From Bacteriovoracaceae bacterium (GTDB lineage Bacteria; Bdellovibrionota; Bacteriovoracia; Bacteriovoracales; Bacteriovoracaceae): 64,000 nt of DNA. The stretch lies in the NCBI GenBank assembly GCA_024711325.1, contig JANJTC010000005.1:744001-808000 (forward strand), read 5' to 3'. The notes beneath the pieces are model-generated. The model saw nothing but the letters and a program-made list of their open reading frames with translations. It was not told the DNA's origin and made no database searches. The position numbers and the translations under genes are program-made. This document shows positions 10,018 to 19,730 of the stretch, piece by piece. How positions within the stretch are numbered: the stretch's first letter is position 1; every line of letters begins with the position of its first letter.

Positions 10018-11148
10018 CTAAGTATCGAATATTAGGGGCAGCTCAATAATAAATTTCGCCCCTTGGCCTAACTGACTCTCAACTTTTATTGAACCCTCAT
10101 GAAGCTCAATAATTTGACGGGTTATATAGAGTCCTAATCCAAGACCACTGTTGGCCGAAGATGCCCTCTCAAAGCGTTCAAAGATCCGCTCCAGATTGGC
10201 CGCTTCAATTCCCACTCCATAGTCTTTAATACTAATTATGGCCTTTTGAGCCTCCTTGATCAGATGTATTTCCACTGGTCTTCCAGGTGAGTAACGAATG
10301 CTATTAGAGAATAGGTTGTTAATCACTTGTTCAATTTTATAAGAATCCCAATGTCCAATGACTTCAGCTTGAATCTCGCATTTCACTTGGCAATTAACAG
10401 CTTCAAATTGAGGCATAAATCGTTCAACTAGATCTTCCAATAATATAGAAAGATTAATATCACTTTTTTCCAGTCGCAATTTCCCTGTGTTGATACGTGA
10501 AATATCCAACATATCATCAACCAGTTTATTGAGTCGGTCAATTTGGTTGATTGTATAGTCGAGCTGCTTTTGCATCTTTTGAATGGTGAATTTTTCTGGA
10601 TTCTGAGAAATCTTTTTAGTCATTTGAGTCTGAAGTTTTAGTGACGTCAAGGGCGTCTTCAGTTCATGGCCGGCAATAGAAATAAATTCATCTCTGATCT
10701 TTGTGGCCTGGATTTGTTCCGTCAAAAGATTTTTAACCTGAAACTGCCTCCGACGGGACTTCATGGCCACTTGAGCGGCACTAATCAAGGTTAAATGTTG
10801 AAGAGGCCTTTCGAGCAGGGTCACATTTCCGCTGGATATGAATGCTTCCAGAAATTGAATACTCGACTGTTTATTTTTCGGGCCTCCACTGGTGAGCAAA
10901 AGAACAGGGAGGTCGGACCAGGGCTCTTGAGTTGAAAGATTTTGGTTTAAAAGTTCAATCCCTTGGGAGGTGAGGGCCTCTACGGCAATAATGAGAACTC
11001 CTGCATCCTCTTTACTGCGCTCACATAATTCAGTCATGGATGTCACAATGATAGTTGAAATTGATGCCTTCTCTAGAACTACCGTTATTAAATGAGCATC
11101 CTGTCCAGTCGGGCAAAGTAAAATAGCATTGAGGTGACGGTCACTCAT
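10018..11148 (-). CDS. Histidine kinase with N-terminal pseudo-receiver domain
   Basis: H-box AGHELKTPLTSLK, N-box, GLGLGLYITRQIIELHEGSIKVES. Confidence 0.88.
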   Translation of the reverse strand: MSDRHLNAILLCPTGQDAHLITVVLEKASISTIIVTSMTELCERSKEDAGVLIIAVEALTSQGIELLNQNLSTQEPWSDLPVLLLTSGGPKNKQSSIQFLEAFISSGNVTLLERPLQHLTLISAAQVAMKSRRRQFQVKNLLTEQIQATKIRDEFISIAGHELKTPLTSLKLQTQMTKKISQNPEKFTIQKMQKQLDYTINQIDRLNKLVDDMLDISRINTGKLRLEKSDINLSILLEDLVERFMPQFEAVNCQVKCEIQAEVIGHWDSYKIEQVINNLFSNSIRYSPGRPVEIHLIKEAQKAIISIKDYGVGIEAANLERIFERFERASSANSGLGLGLYITRQIIELHEGSIKVESQLGQGAKFIIELPLIFDT

Positions 11149-12629
11149 GAATTCAACTTCATCTGAGTGTTGGTAATTTCAGGTATTCCTGTCAAAATGC
11201 CTCTAAATTGTGTGAGAGGTTTTCCAACAATAATTCCTTCTTTACGGAGAGAAAATTCCCTGATGGTCGATTCATGGAGTCCAGAACGCTGTTTTATGAC
11301 GGAAACGGCTTTTCTTACTGTACCTTCAACTTCAAAGTAACGGGTGATGACAACCGTATCAGCAAGATAAGTTAAATCAATCGGAGTATTCATCATTTGT
11401 CCCAGCATTCCCTGTTGAGCGAGGACCATCAATGTTGCTACACCCTGACTGCCAAGGAAGGTGAGAAGTTCATGAAGTTGTAGTGTAAGAAACTGTTCTT
11501 CCGGCATTGCATGTAGGTAGCCATTGAGACTGTCAATTACCACAAGCTTAATGCCTTCATTTAAAACGGCTTCGCGAATTTGTGAAGCAAATTCTCCGGG
11601 AGATAGTTGGGCCGGATCAATCTTGCTGATACTTAACATCCCTGAATCCAGATGCTTTTGAACATTCATTCCTATGCTGGCAGTTCTCACAAGTAGAGTC
11701 GCAACACTTTCTTCAAAGGCATATATTTTGGCCTTCTCACCCCGTTCAGCTGCGGCGTATGCATACTGAATGGCAAGCGTTGACTTCCCAGTACCAGCAG
11801 GCCCCAGAAAGAGGGTACTGGTCCCACTTGCTAACCCACCACCCAGTAAGCTATCGAGTTCATTCAGGCCACTACTGTATTTTTTTTGAATTTGCTTCTC
11901 AGTATGTTGTGATGAAATCATCCGAGGGAAAACTTCTACTCCACCTCGCTTAATAACGTAATCATGGAAGCCACCTAGATAATTAATCCCTCTTAGTTTT
12001 ACGATATTAAGGCGGCGGCGTTCATTTCCAAATTCAGGGTGAAATTTTAAAAGATTTATCACACCGTGAACAATACTCTGAACCTGCAGGTCTTTTGGAC
12101 TGGTGGTTAAATCATCCAGTAGTAAAACTGTACAGCTTTGAGTCGCAAAAAATTGTTTTAATGAGAGCATTTGTCTGCGGAATCTCAATGAGCTTTCTGC
12201 CAGCATTCTCATTTCTGAAATGGAATCAAACACTATCCTTTGAGGTTTGATTCTCTTTACTTCAGAATGAAGAAATTCTGTGGTTTGTGTCATCTCCACT
12301 TCAGAAGGATAAAAAACGGTGTTCTGCGATTCTGGTTTCAGTTGCTCTTCAATTGATCCCAGTTCCAGTAAGTCAATTTTACTTATATCCCAACCATGAG
12401 AACTTGCGACTGCTTCCAGCTCTTCTCTTGATTCAGAAAAAGAAATATATAGGCACTTTTCGCCAAGTTGAATTCCTTCCAGTAAAAACTGAAAAGCAAT
12501 AGTTGTCTTCCCGGTTCCTGGCTCTCCTTGCATAAGGTACAACCGATTTTTGGGAAGGCCTCCATTTAGTACTGAGTCTAAACCATTTATTCCAGTCTTA
12601 TGAAATGTTGGATTTGAAACTTTTGCCAT
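11145..12629 (-). CDS. KaiC-like double RecA ATPase
   Basis: Two Walker A motifs (GEPGTGKTT, GPAGTGKST); KaiC-type C-terminus KAVSVIKQRSGLHESTIREFSL; 4-nt overlap with histidine kinase. Confidence 0.88.
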   Translation of the reverse strand: MAKVSNPTFHKTGINGLDSVLNGGLPKNRLYLMQGEPGTGKTTIAFQFLLEGIQLGEKCLYISFSESREELEAVASSHGWDISKIDLLELGSIEEQLKPESQNTVFYPSEVEMTQTTEFLHSEVKRIKPQRIVFDSISEMRMLAESSLRFRRQMLSLKQFFATQSCTVLLLDDLTTSPKDLQVQSIVHGVINLLKFHPEFGNERRRLNIVKLRGINYLGGFHDYVIKRGGVEVFPRMISSQHTEKQIQKKYSSGLNELDSLLGGGLASGTSTLFLGPAGTGKSTLAIQYAYAAAERGEKAKIYAFEESVATLLVRTASIGMNVQKHLDSGMLSISKIDPAQLSPGEFASQIREAVLNEGIKLVVIDSLNGYLHAMPEEQFLTLQLHELLTFLGSQGVATLMVLAQQGMLGQMMNTPIDLTYLADTVVITRYFEVEGTVRKAVSVIKQRSGLHESTIREFSLRKEGIIVGKPLTQFRGILTGIPEITNTQMKLNS

Positions 12630-12785
12630 AATCTTTCCTTTTCTCGTCCATTTGACCTTGAAATTATAAAGGGTTTAAACTGAAGAAGATAGTTCATCTA
12701 AGAGTAATTCTATTTATGAAGCTTTCTTTAAAGTATTTAGCACACATAATCTTCATTTTTGCTTAAGAAAGGGACGATAATATAA

Positions 12786-13421
12786 ATGGGTCATTTAAAA
12801 TATAAACTGGTTATTTTCGATTTCGATGGGACCATCGGTAATTCTTTTTTATGGTTTCAAGAATCAATCAATAAAGCGGCAAAAAGATATAAATTCAAAG
12901 AGATCAATCAAACGGAGATTGAAAAATTAAGAGAGCTTAAAACTCGGGAAATCATGAGCTACCTGGGAGTGCCGTGGTGGAAAGTTCCATTTATCGCGCG
13001 GTATATGAGGAAGCTCATGACTGATGATTTGGAGAAAATAACTTTTTTTGACGGCGTACCATCCTTGATGAACAAGTTCTCAGAAGAGGGAATTTATATC
13101 GTTATTCTGAGCTCTAATTCTTTTCAGAATGTAGTCAAAATCCTTGGACCTGAAATTACCATTAAGATAAATCAAATTGAGTGTGGTGTTTCAATCTTTG
13201 GAAAAAAGAATCGCTTCAAAAAAATGATAAAGAAGTTCGGTTTATCGACTAAGGATGTACTTGCAATAGGAGATGAGACTCGAGATATCGAAGCTGCCAG
13301 AGCGGCAGGAATTCGTAGTGGGGCAGTCACTTGGGGATATGCAACCAGGGAAGCGCTGGAAGCAGAATCTCCCGACTATATATTCCATAGCATGAATGAC
13401 ATTATTCAAAAGGTTATATAA
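12786..13421 (+). CDS. HAD family hydrolase (phosphoglycolate phosphatase-like)
   Basis: FDFDGTIGNS, GDETRDIEAARAAGI. Confidence 0.88.
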   Translation: MGHLKYKLVIFDFDGTIGNSFLWFQESINKAAKRYKFKEINQTEIEKLRELKTREIMSYLGVPWWKVPFIARYMRKLMTDDLEKITFFDGVPSLMNKFSEEGIYIVILSSNSFQNVVKILGPEITIKINQIECGVSIFGKKNRFKKMIKKFGLSTKDVLAIGDETRDIEAARAAGIRSGAVTWGYATREALEAESPDYIFHSMNDIIQKVI

Positions 13422-15678
13422 CAGGATTGCTACTTTGCTTTAAAGCTCGAATGCGATCACGTCGTCCAAAGATCCAGATTAAATCTCCCGGCTCAATGAC
13501 TACCGATGATTCAGGATTGAGAATCCGTTCAGCTTGTCTTTCAATCCCAACAATCAGCCCTCCGACGCCTTCACCTGTGCCAATTTCACGAATTGATTTA
13601 TGGGCATGAAGAGAGTTCTCAGTAACTAAAAGTGACTCAAGATTAAAAAGTTCATCATGGGAAGGCTCGATTTCGGTATTCCTGGCCTCAATCAGAATTT
13701 GAGCAGTCGTGAGCTGCTCATCGGTTCCAATGAGAAATAATTGATCATTTGGTAAAAGTCTCTCTGATCTGGTAGGTGCAAAAATTCTGCGTTTTCCCCG
13801 ATCAATCATGGCAACAGTGGCTCCGCTGACGGTTCTAAAACGTGATTCCTCCAGAGTTAATCCGGCCAAAATAGAGTCTGAGGATAATGTCAGGTTTACT
13901 AAAGTCGCATTCCAAGGAGCAAGCTCTGGAAGCTTTTCGATTGTTTCAATCTCGGCCAGCTCTTTACCATTGAGATTGGATAGAAAATGTTTTTCTACTG
14001 AGGAATAGAAAGGTTTTATAAACTTTCGAAGGGAAAAGATAATGATTGAAGCCGCTACTAGTATGAATGCAAATAAGAACTTGGTTGAACTAAACTGTTT
14101 AATGATAAATGCAGTTAAGCTGAAAGCAATCAGAATTCGCATGATCAACACACCAATTTGAAGACTTCTTAACCGGGCCAGTGTCTGTATTTCTTCAACA
14201 GAAAGCTTCTTAGGGGTTTTAAGAACTATAGCAACTAAAAAAGGCGAACATAGAAGAAGGGTCAGTATGGATGCGGTGATACTAACCCAAGTAGAATGGC
14301 CTAAGGTGGTTTTCATCATCGGCATGAGTAGACGGCCAGCTGCAAGGGCAATAGCGATGACGACAACAGAATTAAGCAGTGCTGCCAGACCATATATTCT
14401 CCAAAGAAGACCGAAGGCTCCTTCTTTGCTATCCGCTGTCATCGCAAGTTCATACTTTCTTAAACGTTCTAAAAACCTTTGAGGCAACCTGGCCTCAATC
14501 CAATGATAAATAGGGTCAGAGTATTTTATCATATAAGGAGTGGTGAAAGTTGTAACAGCAGAAACCGCAATTATAATCGGGTAGAGGAAATCGCTGGTTA
14601 CTTTCAAGCTCATGCCTAAAGTTGCTATGATGAAAGAGAATTCTCCAATCTGTGCCAAGCTCATTCCTGCCTGAACGGATTGTTTCAGGCTACGGCCTGA
14701 TAGGACAGCGCCAAAACCTGATCCTAAAAGTTTTCCGATGATCGTTAGGGCGACTATCAAGAGAACTACGGCATAATGTTCCCGCAAAATTTCCGGATTA
14801 ATCATCATACCAACAGAAACAAAAAAGACGGCAGCAAAAAGGTCTTTAACAGGAACTAAGAGATGCTCAATTCTTTCTCCTTCCTGAGTTTCTGCTAAGA
14901 TTGACCCCATGATAAAGGCCCCTAAAGCGGCAGAGAAACCAGCTTTTGAGGCGAGCACAACCATGAGAAAACAAAGACTAATTGAAACTACCAGCATAAT
15001 CTCGTTGCTCAAGTACTTCCGAACTTTTTTTAAGGCTGATGGGAGGATATAAATTCCAACCAAAAACCAAATCATCAGGAAAAAACCTAAACGAAGCGAA
15101 AGAAAAATGAGATTGTAGCCCGAAAAATTTCCCGGGATGCTAATGGCAGTTAAAAATACCATCAAGAGTATGGCAATTAAATCCTCAACAATCAGAATTC
15201 CGAAGACGAGACCTACGAAGCCTTTGCCTTTGAGTCCCGCTTCATCGAAGGCCCGTATGATAATTGTAGTCGAAGACATGGAAAGGATAGCACCCAAAAA
15301 AAGGCTATCCATCGAACTCCAGCCAAAGGCCCGGCCAACCAAATAACCTAGTCCTAACATGGTAATGACTTCAAAGGTTGCGGAAATGGAGGCGCTCTTT
15401 CCTACTTTTGCCAGTTTCTTAAAACTAAACTCAAGGCCTAGACCGAACAATAAAAAAATCACTCCAATTTCTGCCCAGAGTTTAACTCCTTCTGTATCAA
15501 TAACCGTAGGCCATAAAGAAAAATAGGGGCCTACAGCAAAACCTGCTATTAAGTATCCCAATACAATGGGCTGTTTAAACTTACTGAACACGATCGTACT
15601 CACCGCTGCTGCAATAAGGATAATAGATAGGTCTATAATCATAGGAGGTAAGTGAGTCATTTGTATACGCCGCAACAA
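13414..15678 (-). CDS. CPA2 family cation:proton antiporter with TrkA-C domain(s)
   Basis: KefB/Na-H exchanger-like membrane domain (LLFGLGLEFSFKKLAKVG), C-terminal RCK_C-like repeats. Confidence 0.85.
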   Translation of the reverse strand: MLRRIQMTHLPPMIIDLSIILIAAAVSTIVFSKFKQPIVLGYLIAGFAVGPYFSLWPTVIDTEGVKLWAEIGVIFLLFGLGLEFSFKKLAKVGKSASISATFEVITMLGLGYLVGRAFGWSSMDSLFLGAILSMSSTTIIIRAFDEAGLKGKGFVGLVFGILIVEDLIAILLMVFLTAISIPGNFSGYNLIFLSLRLGFFLMIWFLVGIYILPSALKKVRKYLSNEIMLVVSISLCFLMVVLASKAGFSAALGAFIMGSILAETQEGERIEHLLVPVKDLFAAVFFVSVGMMINPEILREHYAVVLLIVALTIIGKLLGSGFGAVLSGRSLKQSVQAGMSLAQIGEFSFIIATLGMSLKVTSDFLYPIIIAVSAVTTFTTPYMIKYSDPIYHWIEARLPQRFLERLRKYELAMTADSKEGAFGLLWRIYGLAALLNSVVVIAIALAAGRLLMPMMKTTLGHSTWVSITASILTLLLCSPFLVAIVLKTPKKLSVEEIQTLARLRSLQIGVLIMRILIAFSLTAFIIKQFSSTKFLFAFILVAASIIIFSLRKFIKPFYSSVEKHFLSNLNGKELAEIETIEKLPELAPWNATLVNLTLSSDSILAGLTLEESRFRTVSGATVAMIDRGKRRIFAPTRSERLLPNDQLFLIGTDEQLTTAQILIEARNTEIEPSHDELFNLESLLVTENSLHAHKSIREIGTGEGVGGLIVGIERQAERILNPESSVVIEPGDLIWIFGRRDRIRALKQSSNPVI

Positions 15679-15731
15679 AGAGTGGAATTAAACAAAACCC
15701 ATCTTATAATATATTAAAATTGATGTGAACT

Positions 15732-16583
15732 CTAAAACAGGACAATGGAGAGAATTCCCAAGAGGAGTGAGAAATAAAGAGAAAATAACACTGGTTTTCG
15801 AATGGCCTTATTTTTGGCCCTTAAAATAAAAAAAGTTTTGCTCATGACATTTCCTACTAAAATCGCCAAGACAATCTGGAAAGTAAGTTGAGAGTTTTGG
15901 TTTTGACCATACTCACTCATGGAGGCGGCTAGTACTGCATGAGACTCGAAGAGTGAAAGCAAGAAGGTGCTCAAGACGGGAGGGATATCCAAAGTTGTAT
16001 TAAGGAATCTCATCAAAAAGATGAGTCCTACCATGAAAATTGAGAACTTAAGAACATTTTTCCAAATGATAAGTTCCTTTAGTTCAAGGCCAACAGTAGG
16101 AGATTTCTGGATAGAGAAATTTTTTGACTTAAGGGCGATAACTAAAATCATTAAAGCAGATAGCTGAATGATAAAAGGCCGACAAAGCAAAAGACTATTT
16201 TCGAGATTGAGAGAAAGAATAATGAAGATGCTTTCAATTAACATGGCCATTGTTGCTAACAGTAAAGCACGCGATACGGAACGGGGATGGTTCTCCTTGA
16301 ATTCTTCCATTTGAGTAAAGTGCAGAAAAGTTGCAGTACTGGAAACGAAACCACCCAGGAATCCCTGAATGAGGATGCTGCCCCTTTCTCCCATGTAAAG
16401 CATTGTGAAAAAGCCAATGACTTCAAGTGTTCCCAGGAGTGAGACAATTTTTAAAAAAATGGACAATGAAACAAGATTAAAGATGGAGACATCTTGGGGA
16501 ACATAAATTGCAAGCATCCAGAATAGACATAATATAATCAGATCCATCCACAACTTAGTGTCTTTGATACTTACCGCTTTCAA
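15732..16583 (-). CDS. DUF4010/MgtC-like membrane protein
   Basis: Polytopic; GFLGGFVSSTATFLHFTQM and VLAASMSEYGQN pattern of DUF4010. Confidence 0.6.
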   Translation of the reverse strand: MKAVSIKDTKLWMDLIILCLFWMLAIYVPQDVSIFNLVSLSIFLKIVSLLGTLEVIGFFTMLYMGERGSILIQGFLGGFVSSTATFLHFTQMEEFKENHPRSVSRALLLATMAMLIESIFIILSLNLENSLLLCRPFIIQLSALMILVIALKSKNFSIQKSPTVGLELKELIIWKNVLKFSIFMVGLIFLMRFLNTTLDIPPVLSTFLLSLFESHAVLAASMSEYGQNQNSQLTFQIVLAILVGNVMSKTFFILRAKNKAIRKPVLFSLYFSLLLGILSIVLF

Positions 16584-16637
16584 CTTTTCACCTGATCGGT
16601 TTATTTAATGAACTTTACAATAACCTCTGCAGTCGGA

Positions 16638-17774
16638 CTATTCAAGATAGATAAGGCCAATTTCTAATTCTCTATTACCCTGACCTTGAATGATATTCGT
16701 TTGGTTAAACCCGACAGCTTGATAGCTCAGCCTTATTGACTTAAACATCCCCGAAAACTCTCTAAAAAAGATATCTTTAAAATATCGGTGATAGTTTGAA
16801 TGATAATTTAAGGCAGTCTTGCTATTTGCCAGAAGATTTTTCAATAAATTGGATTGGTTGATTTCTCTTCTGGGGAAGTTAAAACGAAAGCCTTCGATAC
16901 CTTTGGCCTGAGCAATAATTGAGTTCGAGTCATAATAGATAGTAACTTTAGCATTTGATTTAGAACGCATGAATGATTCAAGTACTTCACGGGTATTATT
17001 CCAAATGCAGTAATTATGATTCCCACCGGTAAAAGTAATCGTGAGTTCTTTGGATACCTGGAAATTGTAGCGGTTATGGCCTGCAGGTGAGACGATGAGA
17101 GGTATCTCAGGAATCTGATCCAAATCGCTGGCATAGTCAACTTGCGGTAGCCGGTAATCAATGTCGTTTAAAAAATCTGAGATATTAACCAGATTTCCAC
17201 GGTAATTTCCGGTTTCAAGAAGTATTAGTGATCTATAACTATCATTACTGAAGTAATTCTCTATTTGAGTTTTTAATAAAGACTGCCAATCATAGATTTT
17301 ATGAGGATGGACATTGATATGATATTCACCATCCTTAAGTGTGAATGGATAGGCATAGGCAAAGTTCACGTTACATACAATTTGGGATGTTTCAAATTCT
17401 CTCGCAAAATCAGCATCATTTACAGGAGAAATATAAAATTCTCTTTTGGTAAGCTTACTTTCTGATCGGTGCTTTTGATCAAACACAATGGTATAAGAAT
17501 TCTTTCCAGCCACTGAATTGAGAACGAAAGACATGCTGGTAGTCTTACTATCCGTTTCAAGCTTAAAATCCCGTTGAATAAAAGTATTCCCTTTTACTGT
17601 TTCTGAAATTGGCGTAAGAAGTTTGAAAGTTTTATTAAAAGCATAACGACAATCGATATCAAAATTCTTATCAGTAAGAAGGTAGTTTTCTTTCATAAGC
17701 GAAGAGAAATCTCCAGCTTGGACTTCCCAAAAAATAGTAAGGATTGATAAGAAAATAAAGATTGGTAATTTCAT
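16638..17774 (-). CDS. Secreted protein of unknown function
   Basis: Signal peptide MKLPIFIFLSILTIFWEVQA; no recognised domain. Confidence 0.55.
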   Translation of the reverse strand: MKLPIFIFLSILTIFWEVQAGDFSSLMKENYLLTDKNFDIDCRYAFNKTFKLLTPISETVKGNTFIQRDFKLETDSKTTSMSFVLNSVAGKNSYTIVFDQKHRSESKLTKREFYISPVNDADFAREFETSQIVCNVNFAYAYPFTLKDGEYHINVHPHKIYDWQSLLKTQIENYFSNDSYRSLILLETGNYRGNLVNISDFLNDIDYRLPQVDYASDLDQIPEIPLIVSPAGHNRYNFQVSKELTITFTGGNHNYCIWNNTREVLESFMRSKSNAKVTIYYDSNSIIAQAKGIEGFRFNFPRREINQSNLLKNLLANSKTALNYHSNYHRYFKDIFFREFSGMFKSIRLSYQAVGFNQTNIIQGQGNRELEIGLIYLE

Positions 17775-17889
17775 CCGAATTCTTTATAAAAATATGGGTA
17801 AAAAAGATACCTGACCCTCAAAGCAGGTAAAAATTATAGGAACTTGTGTGGGTGTGTGCTGTGCGTTGGTTATGGTGACTGCTACATGT

Positions 17890-19371
17890 TTAGTGCCATC
17901 TTTCCCGCTTTATTTCTGCTTTAGGCATCCATAACATTTCTACGAAATCGGCTAAAGAGTCATCATCTGCCATGATCGAAATTTTATCTTTTGATTCCAA
18001 GGTAGTGCTTCCCCGTGGAATAATCACTTCCCCTTTTCGTTCGATTCCTACGATTAACACCTTATTATGGGGAAGACCAAGGTCAACAATGGTCTTATCT
18101 ACCAGGGGTGAATTTTCTGGAACATCAACGGTTACGATGTCACGTAAATGACCTGGAGTAGAGGAGTAATTGCGTTTCTCCGGAGCAAATCGATCATAAA
18201 CTTTTAGTACTCGAGACACTAAAGGGATAGTCGTTCCCTGAATAATGAGAGAGCTTAAAGCGACAAAGAAGACGATGTTGAATATCAGGCCCGCTCTATC
18301 TATGCCTGCTACCAATGGATAAGTGGCCATGATTACAGGTACAGAACCTCTTAGCCCAACCCAGGAAACCAAGGCTTTTTCCCGAAAAGACAACTTGGAA
18401 AGAGATAATGAGAGAAAAACACTGACTGGTCTTGCAATTAAAATCATGAAGGAAGCGATCAAGATTCCAGGTCCGGTTACTTTAAGAATTTGACTGGGAT
18501 ATACCAGAAGACCCAAAGTTAGGAACATTAAACTTTGCATAAGCCAGGAAAGTCCATCATGTAAAAGAGTAAGGGACTTTTTGAAAATGAAAGTATGGTT
18601 ACCGAGAACAACTCCTGCAATATAAACAGCCAAGAAACCATTTCCCTTTAAGGCCTGAGTAAACGAATAAATAAAAATCACCAGGGCTATTGATAATACG
18701 ATATATAAACCTTCTATTTGAAGTTTTAATCCATTGAATAACCAAGCAATGACCTTCCCGAGGAGAAATCCTAAAAAAGCCCCAATCGTCATTTGCTGGA
18801 GGAGCAGGGGAAACATATTAATGAGCTCAAATCCCGGTGTCATCATCATCTGAAGAAATGCCGTGGTTAAGAACACGGCCATTGGATCATTGGAACCACT
18901 CTCTAATTCCAGGAGAGGTTTTAAGTTGCCCTTCAAATGGATGTCTCTGGAACCTAAAACTGTAAAAACGGCACCTGCATCAGTTGAAGAAATAATGGCC
19001 CCAATAAGAAAACTTTCTAAGAATCCAAAGCCTAAAATATAATGAATGAAACAGCCCATTAACAAACAAGTGAATAGTACACCCATTGTAGACAGGGCCA
19101 AGCCTTCTTTGAAAACTGGCTTAACCACTTTCCATTTAGTGTCCAGACCACCTGAGAATAGAATATAGGCGAGTGCCAGGATTCCCAGAGTTTGAGTCGA
19201 CAGAGTATCATTAAATTCAATGCGCCCTAAACCTTCACTTCCCGCAAGCATTCCTATACCAAGGAAAACCACTAAAGTAGGAATTCCCATCCTGCCGGTG
19301 GCCTTACTGGCAAGTACGCATAATATTAACAGTACTGCGACACCTAGAAAGTAAGCTTCATTTAAATTCAT
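17890..19371 (-). CDS. CPA1 potassium/proton antiporter (CvrA/NhaP2-like) with TrkA-C domain
   Basis: VFLGIGMLAGSEGLG, SSTDAGAVFTVL, RGSVPVIMATYPL motifs. Confidence 0.88.
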   Translation of the reverse strand: MNLNEAYFLGVAVLLILCVLASKATGRMGIPTLVVFLGIGMLAGSEGLGRIEFNDTLSTQTLGILALAYILFSGGLDTKWKVVKPVFKEGLALSTMGVLFTCLLMGCFIHYILGFGFLESFLIGAIISSTDAGAVFTVLGSRDIHLKGNLKPLLELESGSNDPMAVFLTTAFLQMMMTPGFELINMFPLLLQQMTIGAFLGFLLGKVIAWLFNGLKLQIEGLYIVLSIALVIFIYSFTQALKGNGFLAVYIAGVVLGNHTFIFKKSLTLLHDGLSWLMQSLMFLTLGLLVYPSQILKVTGPGILIASFMILIARPVSVFLSLSLSKLSFREKALVSWVGLRGSVPVIMATYPLVAGIDRAGLIFNIVFFVALSSLIIQGTTIPLVSRVLKVYDRFAPEKRNYSSTPGHLRDIVTVDVPENSPLVDKTIVDLGLPHNKVLIVGIERKGEVIIPRGSTTLESKDKISIMADDDSLADFVEMLWMPKAEIKRERWH

Positions 19372-19493
19372 ACATTCCCAATACTTTCAATGGCCCGATG
19401 GCCCATTAAAATAAGTATGAATGAAGTTAAAGTATTCGCAATTTAAGGCTGCATAAATTTAAAAGCTGAATAACTTTCTTACTTGGGAACATT

Positions 19494-19730
19494 TTGTTAA
19501 AGTTTGCAGAAATGACAAATGAATCAAACGATCTTGAGATGTTAGCGACTACACTGATGCCTTTTGGTAAGTATAAAGGTATTCCCTTAATTGATTTACC
19601 TGAAACTTATGTTGTTTGGTTTCACACTCAAGGACTTCCAGAAGGGAAACTAGGTCAACTGCTGGGTCTTTTATATGAACTCAAGTTGAACGGTCTGGAA
19701 CACTTGGTTCCAAATAGAAGGGTTAGATGA
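19494..19730 (+). CDS. DUF3820 family protein (start probably 19512)
   Basis: MPFGKYKGIPLIDLPETYVVWF...GKLGQLLGLLYELKLNGLEHLV. Confidence 0.8.
   Translation: MLKFAEMTNESNDLEMLATTLMPFGKYKGIPLIDLPETYVVWFHTQGLPEGKLGQLLGLLYELKLNGLEHLVPNRRVR

Noticed and set aside
13414-19371. Cluster of antiporters and DUF4010 protein as a novel ion island
   Set aside because: Individually common families, not in one operon (interrupted by an unknown secreted gene); no specific evidence of a joint system
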